Positions 6,166 through 11,493 of a stretch of DNA of 11,631 bases are shown one piece after another (position 1 is the first letter of the stretch; each line of letters begins with the position of its first letter). Both the position numbers and the translations under genes were made by a program. Below the pieces are notes generated by a model. It did no database searches, was not told where the DNA came from, and saw only the letters and a program-made list of their open reading frames with translations. Source of the DNA: an uncultured Eubacteriales bacterium (GTDB lineage Bacteria; Bacillota; Clostridia; Oscillospirales; Oscillospiraceae); NCBI GenBank assembly GCA_900552475.1, contig USAC01000070.1, positions 1 to 11,631 of the forward strand, written 5' to 3'.

Positions 6166-6171
6166 CCAAAA

Positions 6172-6258
6172 GTCTCAGAATTCGCGGCGCGGGAGCCGCG
6201 AAAAAGATCCAATCCGTTTTTGCGGCGGCGTGTACGTCGCAAAAAACACTTTGCGCGG
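6172..6258 (+). repeat. Dispersed structured repeat, copy 1
   Basis: The parts, in order, are GTCTCA (6172-6177), an 8-bp hairpin TTCGCGGC / GCCGCGAA (6181-6188 with 6195-6202), and a 48-base core (6211-6258) that matches the copy at 9658-9705 except for a T at 6237 (C in copy 2). The core folds into a hairpin with TTTTTGCGGCG facing ACGTCGCAAAAAA, then ends in CACTTTGCGCGG. The copy begins six bases after the terminator of the small membrane protein gene. There is no coding potential. Confidence 0.85.
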
Positions 6259-6271
6259 AGCGATCGTCGCA

Positions 6272-6290
6272 GGCTGGCCAACGGCCAGCC
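6272..6290. repeat. Inverted repeat downstream of repeat copy 1
   Basis: A perfect 8-bp stem GGCTGGCC / GGCCAGCC with a 3-base loop AAC. There is no T-run, so it is not an intrinsic terminator by itself. It lies between the repeat core and the terminator of the GreA-like gene, and is not shared with copy 2. Confidence 0.7.
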
Positions 6291-6309
6291 GAGGCGCAGA
6301 GCGAAGCGA

Positions 6310-6354
6310 AAAAACACGCGTGCAAAGGGCAACGCTCTTTGCACGCGTGTTTTT
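6310..6354. terminator. Terminator of the PdxR-GreA transcript
   Basis: The arms 6310-6327 and 6337-6354 pair perfectly over 18 bases, A5CACGCGTGCAAAG with its complement, around a 9-base loop. On the minus strand the 3' arm ends in GTGTTTTTT. The stop codon of the GreA-like gene (6353-6355) is inside the stem base. Confidence 0.85.
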
Positions 6355-6856
6355 AAAAGCTCCCGATCGGCACGGTGTCGTCGTCCGTGCCCTTTTCGAT
6401 CGAGAGAATCTCGAGGTAGTAGCTGCGGCCGTTTTCCATCTCGACCTGTACACGCTCGCCCGCACGATGGCCGAGGACGGCCTTCCCGACGGGGGACTCC
6501 TTGCTGATGAGCCCCTTGAGCGCATCCTGCCGCAGCGTCGTCACGAGACGGATCTTCCGAGTCGCGCCGGTCGTCTCCATGCGTATCTCGACCGTGTCCC
6601 ACAGGCCCGCCGCGTCGGCGGCGGAGGTATCGTCGATGACGTGCGCGGTCTTGATCATCCGCTGCAGATAGCGCACGCGCGCGTCGTTGCGGTTTTTCTC
6701 CTGCTTGGCGCACTTATATTCAAAGTTCTCGCTCAGATCGCCGAAGGCGCGCGCCGTCTGCACGTCCTCGATCAGCTTCGGCCGCAGCGTCTGCACGCGG
6801 TAGTCGATCTCCTCCTGCATTTTCTTCAGGTCGCTCTTCGTCAGTTCGTCGTACAT
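6353..6856 (-). CDS. GreA/GreB-family transcript cleavage factor
   Basis: The product is 167 residues, close to the usual 158 of GreA. GreA enters the RNA polymerase secondary channel and triggers cleavage of backtracked RNA. Residues 1-75 form the antiparallel coiled coil, with G-D-L-S-E-N-F-E-Y at 39-47; Asp40 and Glu43 correspond to the acidic tip residues that hold the catalytic metal, so it should be active. The C-terminal FKBP-like domain shows S-P-V-G-K-A-V-L-G-H (121-130), close to the GreA form. The start ATG at 6856 follows GAGGAGGAATTGCC and overlaps the end of the regulator gene by 16 bases, so translation is likely coupled. Its place in an operon with a vitamin-type regulator is unusual for a housekeeping GreA, so it may be a second copy. 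I leave the gene symbol empty because GreA, GreB and paralogues cannot be separated here. Confidence 0.85.
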   Translation of the reverse strand: MYDELTKSDLKKMQEEIDYRVQTLRPKLIEDVQTARAFGDLSENFEYKCAKQEKNRNDARVRYLQRMIKTAHVIDDTSAADAAGLWDTVEIRMETTGATRKIRLVTTLRQDALKGLISKESPVGKAVLGHRAGERVQVEMENGRSYYLEILSIEKGTDDDTVPIGSF

Positions 6857-8262
6857 GGCAATTCCTCCTCATCGAGCACCTGCGCCAGACGCTCCAGCGC
6901 CTCGGGCAGACGGCTCAGATCCATACCCGCATAGTTTACCACCAAAATGTGCGCCCGTCCAGCGCTCGGGCGGCTGTCGTAGTCCGAGAGCATCGCCAGA
7001 CGCAGTCCCCGCGCCGCTGCGCGGCGCTGCAGTTCCCCGTCCGGGAGCGCCGTCTCCAGCCGCAGCAGGAAGTGCAGACCCGCGTCCTGCTCCATGATCC
7101 GCGCGCGCTCGCCGAGACGGCTCTCACCGATCAGGCGGATCACCGCGTCGCGCCGCTGGCGGTAGCGGTTTTTCATGCGGCTGAGGTGCTGCTCATAGCG
7201 CCCCTGCCGGATGAACTCCGCGAGCGTGTACTGCTCGAACGACGAGACGGTGCAGGCATAAAAGCCGAGCTTTTCGCGGTAGCGCTCGAGCAGGCGCGGC
7301 GGCAGAAGCATGTAGCTGATTCGGATGGACGGTGCAATCGTCTTGGAGAACGTGTTGAGATAGATCACGCGCTGGCTCTCGTCCGTGGAGAACAGCGTTG
7401 GGATCGGGCGGCCCACGAAGCGGAATTCGCTGTCGTAGTCGTCCTCGAGGATGCAGCGCTCCGCGCTCTCCTCCGCCCAGCGCAGCAGCTCCCGCCGCCG
7501 CGCGATCGGCATGACGATGCCCGTCGGATAGTGGTGGCTCGGCGAGAGGTGAACGATGTCCGCCGGCTCGCGCCGCAGCGCGCGCACCGAGAGCCCCGCC
7601 TCGTCGAGCCCCACGCGCACAAGGCGCACGCCGTTCTGCGCGTAGATCTGGGAGATCTTGCTGTAGCCCGGATCCTCGACGGCGTAGCACTTCTCGCGTC
7701 CGAGCAGTTGGATGATGATGTTATAGAGAAACTCCGTGCCCGCGCCGACGATGATCTGCTCCGGATCCACCGTCATGCCGCGGAACTGGTGCAGGTACGC
7801 CGCGATGGCGCGGCGCAGCTCCTCCGCGCCGTTATAGGGCGTCGGCTCGAGCAGGCGCGTCCCCTGCTCGAGGATCGTCTGGCGCATGAGCCGCGACCAG
7901 ACGGTAAACGGAAAGTCGTCCGGCTCGGGCGAGCCGGATGCAAAGTCGAGAAACCACGTCGGGCGCGGCGGCAGCTGCGAAATTTTCTGCGGTGCGGCCG
8001 CGGCGGCGCTGAGCGGCCAGTCCATCGCGCTGACGAAATAGCCGCTGCGCTCGCGGCTGTAGATATACCCCTCGGCGATGAGCTGCTCATAGGCGTTCTT
8101 CACCGTGATAACCGACAGCTCCAGATGGTCGGCAAGCGTCCGCTTGGACGGGAGCTTCTCCCCCGCGGCAAGCCGCCCGGTGAGAATATCGGCTTTGATG
8201 CGGTCGTAGAGCTGCTCGTATAAGCTCTCGCCGCTGCCCTTGGCAAAGGTATAGGTCAGCAT
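6841..8262 (-). CDS. MocR/PdxR-family regulator (GntR wHTH plus aminotransferase-like domain)
   Basis: The product is 473 residues, the usual length of the family. ATG 8262 follows GGAGGAG. Residues 10-78 are a GntR winged helix: S-L-Y-E-Q-L-Y-D, G-E-K-L-P-S-K-R-T-L-A and the wing G-Y-I-Y-S-R-E-R-S-G-Y-F. Residues about 105-465 form a fold-type I aminotransferase-like domain: P-Y-N-G (142-145), E-D-D-Y-D-S-E-F-R (273-281) and T-F-S-K (304-307), where Lys307 should bind pyridoxal phosphate. The usual carboxylate-binding Arg near the end (R-L-G-F type) seems absent; the stretch reads H-I-L-V-V-N-Y. The ligand may therefore be the cofactor itself rather than an amino acid, as in PdxR; this is inference. 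It is divergent from an ECF S component and probably controls both directions through the inverted repeat between them. Confidence 0.88.
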   Translation of the reverse strand: MLTYTFAKGSGESLYEQLYDRIKADILTGRLAAGEKLPSKRTLADHLELSVITVKNAYEQLIAEGYIYSRERSGYFVSAMDWPLSAAAAAPQKISQLPPRPTWFLDFASGSPEPDDFPFTVWSRLMRQTILEQGTRLLEPTPYNGAEELRRAIAAYLHQFRGMTVDPEQIIVGAGTEFLYNIIIQLLGREKCYAVEDPGYSKISQIYAQNGVRLVRVGLDEAGLSVRALRREPADIVHLSPSHHYPTGIVMPIARRRELLRWAEESAERCILEDDYDSEFRFVGRPIPTLFSTDESQRVIYLNTFSKTIAPSIRISYMLLPPRLLERYREKLGFYACTVSSFEQYTLAEFIRQGRYEQHLSRMKNRYRQRRDAVIRLIGESRLGERARIMEQDAGLHFLLRLETALPDGELQRRAAARGLRLAMLSDYDSRPSAGRAHILVVNYAGMDLSRLPEALERLAQVLDEEELPCTTN

Positions 8263-8271
8263 GTCTCCTCC

Positions 8272-8321
8272 ATCTGGTATTAATTGATAATATCATCGTG
8301 GTTATTTTCATAATACCAGAT
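8272..8321. promoter_or_regulatory. Inverted-repeat operator between the MocR/PdxR gene and the ECF gene
   Basis: The half-sites ATCTGGTATTA (8272-8282) and TAATACCAGAT (8311-8321) are perfect inverted copies, 39 bases centre to centre, close to four helical turns. The right half-site fills most of the spacer of the rightward promoter. The left half-site lies in the leader of the regulator gene, just before its ribosome site. The layout suits a dimeric MocR protein that represses itself and controls the ECF gene. Confidence 0.7.
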
Positions 8322-8332
8322 TGTACTATAAT
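8305..8332 (+). promoter_or_regulatory. Promoter of the ECF transporter gene
   Basis: TATAAT at 8327-8332 is a perfect -10 box. The -35 region is weak (TTTTCA, 8305-8310, spacer 16), which fits control by a bound regulator. The spacer contains the right operator half-site. The ATG at 8367 lies about 28 bases past the expected start of transcription. A leftward promoter for the regulator is likely (TATTAT complementing 8287-8292) but its -35 box is unclear. Confidence 0.6.
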
Positions 8333-8366
8333 GCAAGCATCAACAAAAAGCAAGGAGTTTTTTCTT

Positions 8367-8882
8367 ATGAAAGATAGCAAGATCAGAAAGCTCGTCATGG
8401 CCGCGCTGCTGGCGGCGCTGACGTATGTGGCCACGACGGTCATCAAGATCCCCACCCCGACGGGCGGCTACGTCCACCCCGGCGACGGCATGGTGCTGCT
8501 GAGCGGCTGGCTCCTCGGCCCGTGGTGGGGCGGCGCGGCGGCCGGTATCGGCTCGATGCTCGTCGACCTGCTGGGCGGCTACGCGTCCTTCGTCCCCGGC
8601 ACGCTCGTCATCAAGTTCCTTGACGCGATGGCCGCGGCTCTCGTCGTGAAGGCGCTGGGCAAGGGCTATGTCTCCTACATCGTCGGCGGCGTTGTCGGCG
8701 AGGCGATCATGGTCGCGGGCTACTTTGCCTATGAGGGGCTGATCCTCGGCATGGGCATGGGCGCCGCCGCAGGCATCCCCAGCAACCTCGTGCAGGCTGT
8801 CACGGGCATCGTCATCGCGCTCGTGCTGGTCGCGCTGCTCAAGGGCAGCAAGGCTCTGGACAAAATCGCCGTCCAGTGGTAA
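8367..8882 (+). CDS. ECF transporter S component (vitamin uptake)
   Basis: The product is 171 residues, normal for S components. ATG 8367 has AAGGAG 9-10 bases upstream; an in-frame start near 8298 would lie within the promoter region. Near the N-terminus M-A-A-L-L-A-A-L-T-Y-V (10-20) carries the alanine-rich pattern that contacts the T subunit in this family. G-G-Y-V-H-P-G-D (33-40), the L-G-P-W-W-G turn and G-I-G-S-M-L-V-D-L-L-G-G-Y match the ECF S components of the riboflavin-type/DUF1393 Pfam group. There are about six membrane helices. No T or ATPase genes are nearby, so it should use the shared energy-coupling module coded elsewhere (group II). The divergent PdxR-like regulator suggests a B6 vitamer as substrate, as in PdxU-type proteins, but substrate cannot be read from the sequence; riboflavin, thiamine precursors or others remain possible. 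Confidence 0.85.
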   Translation: MKDSKIRKLVMAALLAALTYVATTVIKIPTPTGGYVHPGDGMVLLSGWLLGPWWGGAAAGIGSMLVDLLGGYASFVPGTLVIKFLDAMAAALVVKALGKGYVSYIVGGVVGEAIMVAGYFAYEGLILGMGMGAAAGIPSNLVQAVTGIVIALVLVALLKGSKALDKIAVQW

Positions 8883-8904
8883 ACTGAATCCGGGAAAGAA
8901 AAAC

Positions 8905-8936
8905 TGCTGCGGCGGGGTCTGTGCCCCGCCGCAGCA
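8905..8936 (+). promoter_or_regulatory. Intercistronic GC hairpin between the ECF and YwlG-family genes
   Basis: TGCTGCGGCGGGG and CCCCGCCGCAGCA pair perfectly over 13 bases around a 6-base loop (TCTGTG). No T-run follows (TTGCAACATAG), so it is unlikely to be a full terminator. It may stabilise the 3' end of the ECF message or reduce expression of the next gene. Confidence 0.6.
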
Positions 8937-8963
8937 TTGCAACATAGAAAGGATGTGTGTATC

Positions 8964-9563
8964 ATGGCAGGAACAGTGCATGATGTGGAGAACAAGACCC
9001 TTCTGACGCAGGTGCGGCAGGAGGCGGCGGACGCCGCACAGCAGCTCATGGAAGCGTCGCATCTGCGCAAGGGACAGATCGTGGTCGTCGGGTGCAGCAC
9101 GAGCGAGGTTGTGGGCAAGAACGTCGGCAGTTGGTCGACGCCCGAGGTCGCGGCCGCGATTTTCGAGGGGCTGCACAGCGTCTTCGGCCCCGCGGGCGTG
9201 TATATCGCCGCGCAGTGCTGCGAGCACCTGAACCGGGCGCTGATCGTCGAGCATGAGGCCGTGCCGGATGCGGAGATCGTAAATGTAAGGCCCCAGCCCA
9301 AGGCGGGCAGCTCCTTCGCAACCGCCGCCTACAATGCTTTCCGCCACCCCGTGGCACTCGAGGAAATCCGCGCGGACGCGGGTCTTGACATCGGCGGTAC
9401 GCTCATCGGCATGCACCTGAAGAAGGTCGCCGTTCCCGTCCGACTGCCGCAGAATCACATCGGCGCGGCGATTCTGCTGGCCGCGCGCGTGCGCCCGAAG
9501 TTTATCGGCGGCGAGCGCGCCATCTACGATGAGTCCCTGAAGGACGGCTATCCCGCATTCTAA
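8964..9563 (+). CDS. YwlG/TIGR01440 family protein (DUF436)
   Basis: The product is 199 residues from ATG 8964, the usual size for this conserved Firmicutes family, with AAAGGA 11-12 bases upstream; 8937 also opens the frame but runs back into the hairpin. Recognisable family text includes V-V-G-C-S-T-S-E-V-V-G (near 40-50), I-A-A-Q-C-C-E-H-L-N-R-A-L (81-93) and a C-terminal M-H-L-K-K-V-A-V-P-V followed by I-G-A-A. The protein is soluble, with no signal peptide. Its biochemical role is not established; the paired cysteines C-C-E-H-L and the first C-S-T-S loop look like candidate functional residues. It lies 81 bases after the ECF gene with only a hairpin between, so it probably shares the regulated promoter. 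The family call is firm, the function open. Confidence 0.82.
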   Translation: MAGTVHDVENKTLLTQVRQEAADAAQQLMEASHLRKGQIVVVGCSTSEVVGKNVGSWSTPEVAAAIFEGLHSVFGPAGVYIAAQCCEHLNRALIVEHEAVPDAEIVNVRPQPKAGSSFATAAYNAFRHPVALEEIRADAGLDIGGTLIGMHLKKVAVPVRLPQNHIGAAILLAARVRPKFIGGERAIYDESLKDGYPAF

Positions 9564-9609
9564 ATAAAAGGAGGTTTGCAACCAGAGGATGCGAACCTCC
9601 TTTTATTTA
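9561..9609. terminator. Terminator of the ECF-YwlG transcript
   Basis: The arms 9561-9576 and 9594-9609 (TAAATAAAAGGAGGTT with its complement) pair over 16 bases, extended by three more pairs including one G-T, around an 11-base loop. The 3' arm ends CCTCCTTTTATTTA. The TAA stop codon is the first three bases of the stem. The stem also contains an AGGAGG-like string, but it has no start codon at a useful distance. Confidence 0.85.
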
Positions 9610-9611
9610 CT

Positions 9612-9705
9612 GTCTCACAGAGTTCGCGCCGCCGCAGCGGCGCGAATCATCAATAGAAATCCGTTTTTGCGGCGGCGTGTACGCCGCAAAAAACACTTTG
9701 CGCGG
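9612..9705 (+). repeat. Dispersed structured repeat, copy 2
   Basis: It has the same layout as copy 1: GTCTCA (9612-9617), a 10-bp hairpin TTCGCGCCGC / GCGGCGCGAA (9623-9632 with 9637-9646), and a 48-base core (9658-9705) identical to copy 1 except for one base. The core contains an 11-bp hairpin, TTTTTGCGGCG with CGCCGCAAAAA (9664-9674 with 9682-9692), fully paired here. It begins two bases after the terminator of the YwlG-family gene. Confidence 0.85.
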
Positions 9706-9848
9706 GCCTCGGCCCAAAGGAACTGGCCTCGGCAGACCCGACGGTTGATGTCGGGTCAGAGAGTGTATTTTTGTGCGCACGGCGCACAAAAATGCGCGGT
9801 GCGCAGCGAGATCCACTATTCACAAAAGGCCCCGCCTTTTTGTGAATA
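9704..9848. repeat. Run of five further inverted repeats behind repeat copy 2
   Basis: In order there are GGGCC/GGCCC (9704-9715), GACCCGAC/GTCGGGTC (9735-9757), a 12-bp stem ATTTTTGTGCGC/GCGCACAAAAAT (9767-9793), TGCGC/GCGCA (9793-9805), and TATTCACAAAAGGC with its complement plus one extra T (9817-9848). Together with the flanking terminators almost the whole 300-base gap is foldable. I see no gene in it. Confidence 0.75.
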
Positions 9849-9850
9849 CT

Positions 9851-9892
9851 AAAAATAGAGTGCGCATCCATCCGGATGCGCACTCTATTTTT
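9851..9892. terminator. Terminator of the etfA/acyl-CoA ligase transcript
   Basis: The arms 9851-9869 and 9874-9892 pair perfectly over 19 bases around ATCC. The GC-rich top GTGCGCATCC sits on an A5/T5 base. The TAA stop codon of the ligase gene (9891-9893) overlaps the stem base by two bases. Confidence 0.85.
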
Positions 9893-11405
9893 AATGAATC
9901 GAAAGACGTTCTATCGCCGTTTTCTGCAGCGTTTTCCGGTCGATTTTGCCGTTCGGGAGCAGGGGAAAACTGTCCATAAACAGTACATACCGGGGAATCT
10001 TGAACGCCGCTGCCCGGCAGCGCACCAGCTCCCGCACCTCGTCCTCCGTCATATCTTCTCTTTTCACAACGCAGGCGCAGACCTCTTCCGTATAATGCCT
10101 GTCCGGCACGCCGATGACCTTTACCACATCGACACGGGGATCCTCGCACAGGATGTTCTCTATTTCACCGGGGGCGATGTTCTCGCCGCCGCGGATAATC
10201 AGCTCTTTTTTCCGGCCCGTATACGTCAGATAGCCGCGCGCATCCAGCTTGCCCAAATCGCCGGTATGCAGCCAGCCGTCTCCGTCAATGGCCTCCTTCG
10301 TGGCCTCCGGCATGTGGTAATACCCCAGCATGACCGAAACGCCGCGTACACAGATCTCGCCCTCCTCGCCGGGCGGCAGGATCTCCCCCGTCCGCACCGA
10401 GCGGATACAGCCCTCGACCGTCTGGAAAAAGCGCCCCACCGTCGTCAGCCGCAGTTCCGGTGGATCGTCGATGGCACAGCTTGTGATGCCCGCCGAGGCC
10501 TCTGTCTGTCCCAGAGAGGGCAGGAGCGTGAAATCAAACGTCCTGCAGATCTCCTGATACAGCTGCGGCGAGTAGGTCGATCCGCCGATCATGCCCGTCT
10601 GCAGCGACGATAGATCACACGGCTCCTCGCGGTATCGCTTCAGGAGCACGGAAAACAGCGTCGGCACCGCGGTCAGCACCGTACAGCGCTCCTTTTCGAT
10701 CGTGCGCAGGATGGTGCGCCCCTTCCGGTCGGGCGGAAAGCACAGGCATGCACCCACGGCCACCGCCGCCAGCGCCATCGCCGTGAGCGAGAAGCAGTGG
10801 TACATCGGCAGCGCCATGCAGAATATGTCCGTCTCGTCGGCATCCAGCGCGGCGGCCTGCGCAAACATCGTGTTCACGCGCGCGAGATGGTTCGTGCAGA
10901 CGGGCTTGGCCTTCCCGGTGCTGCCCGAAGTGAAGAGGATCGTGTCCATGTCCTCACAGCGGGCCTCCGACCGTTCGACCTTCTCCGTCGGCGGCGAGAG
11001 ATTTTCCGTCAGCGTCCGCAGCGGCAGGATCTTCACCGGCAGTTCAAAGCGCCGCAGCGTCTCGAGATATTCCCCGTCGGCCACGATCACGTCAATGTCT
11101 GCCGCCTGCACGCAGTGCAGCATTTCCTCCTTCGTATATCCCGTGCAGAGCGGCAGCAGAACGGCCCCCAGCTTCCACACGGCGCAAAAGCACAAAAACG
11201 CAGCAGGCTGGTCATTCGCCCAGACGCCGACATGGGCCCCTCTTCCCACGCCCTGCGCCCACAATCGGTCCGCTGCGCACTCGCTGTATTCATCCAATTC
11301 CCGATAGGAACAGCGAAAACCCTCACCGATCAATGCCGGTCGCCCGGGAAACCGCCGTGCGGTCTCCCCCAGCACCTGACCGATGGTCATGTTATATTTT
11401 CCCAT
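9891..11405 (-). CDS. AMP-forming acyl-CoA synthetase (ligase)
   Basis: The product is 504 residues, the full length of class I adenylate-forming ligases, which activate a carboxylic acid as acyl-AMP and pass it to CoA. The core motifs are present in order: T-I-L-F-T-S-G-S-T-G-K-A-K-P (155-168, the phosphate loop), L-G-Q-T-E-A (298-303), W-L-H-T-G-D-L-G (378-385), G-R-K-K-E-L-I-I-R-G-G-E-N-I (397-410, the hinge) and P-N-G-K-I-D-R (484-490) with the catalytic Lys487. The start ATG at 11405 follows AGGTG by seven bases; Met6 is a possible alternative. There is no signal or membrane segment. It lies 88 bases after etfA on the same strand, which suggests acyl-CoA oxidation or reduction. The substrate is not readable; medium-chain or aromatic acids, or a carnitine-like acid (CaiC type), are possible. 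The phosphate loop and Lys look active. Confidence 0.9.
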   Translation of the reverse strand: MGKYNMTIGQVLGETARRFPGRPALIGEGFRCSYRELDEYSECAADRLWAQGVGRGAHVGVWANDQPAAFLCFCAVWKLGAVLLPLCTGYTKEEMLHCVQAADIDVIVADGEYLETLRRFELPVKILPLRTLTENLSPPTEKVERSEARCEDMDTILFTSGSTGKAKPVCTNHLARVNTMFAQAAALDADETDIFCMALPMYHCFSLTAMALAAVAVGACLCFPPDRKGRTILRTIEKERCTVLTAVPTLFSVLLKRYREEPCDLSSLQTGMIGGSTYSPQLYQEICRTFDFTLLPSLGQTEASAGITSCAIDDPPELRLTTVGRFFQTVEGCIRSVRTGEILPPGEEGEICVRGVSVMLGYYHMPEATKEAIDGDGWLHTGDLGKLDARGYLTYTGRKKELIIRGGENIAPGEIENILCEDPRVDVVKVIGVPDRHYTEEVCACVVKREDMTEDEVRELVRCRAAAFKIPRYVLFMDSFPLLPNGKIDRKTLQKTAIERLSIH

Positions 11406-11426
11406 CTATCTTCACCTGATACTCCA

Positions 11427-11460
11427 ATAGCCGCCGCCATATTTCTATGTCGGCGGCTAT
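11427..11460. promoter_or_regulatory. Intercistronic hairpin between etfA and the acyl-CoA ligase gene
   Basis: ATAGCCGCCG (11427-11436) pairs with CGGCGGCTAT (11451-11460), with an inner CATA/TATG extension. Read on the minus strand no T-run follows (TGGAGTATC), so it is more likely a partial stop or message-stabilising hairpin than a full terminator. Read on the plus strand it is followed by CAGGTTTTAATG. Confidence 0.55.
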
Positions 11461-11493
11461 CAGGTTTTAATGTTTCCTTTCCGAACTGTGCGC

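Noticed and set aside
6124..6325. Short plus- and minus-strand frames that share an R-R-R-V-R-R-K-K-H-F-A-R string with frames near 9650
   Set aside because: The similarity is caused by the repeated non-coding cassette; the frames have no ribosome site and contain terminator stems.
6949..8223. A 424-codon plus-strand frame opposite the MocR/PdxR gene
   Set aside because: It is an Arg/Ala/Leu-rich mirror frame with no ribosome site; the minus strand carries the full regulator with all motifs.
8340..9581. A 413-codon minus-strand frame opposite the ECF and YwlG genes
   Set aside because: It runs through two clear genes and the hairpin between them, and its text is Asp/Arg/Ala/His-rich without motifs.
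6172..9705. The repeat pair as a CRISPR array
   Set aside because: There are only two copies 3.4 kb apart with genes between, and no regular spacers or cas genes.
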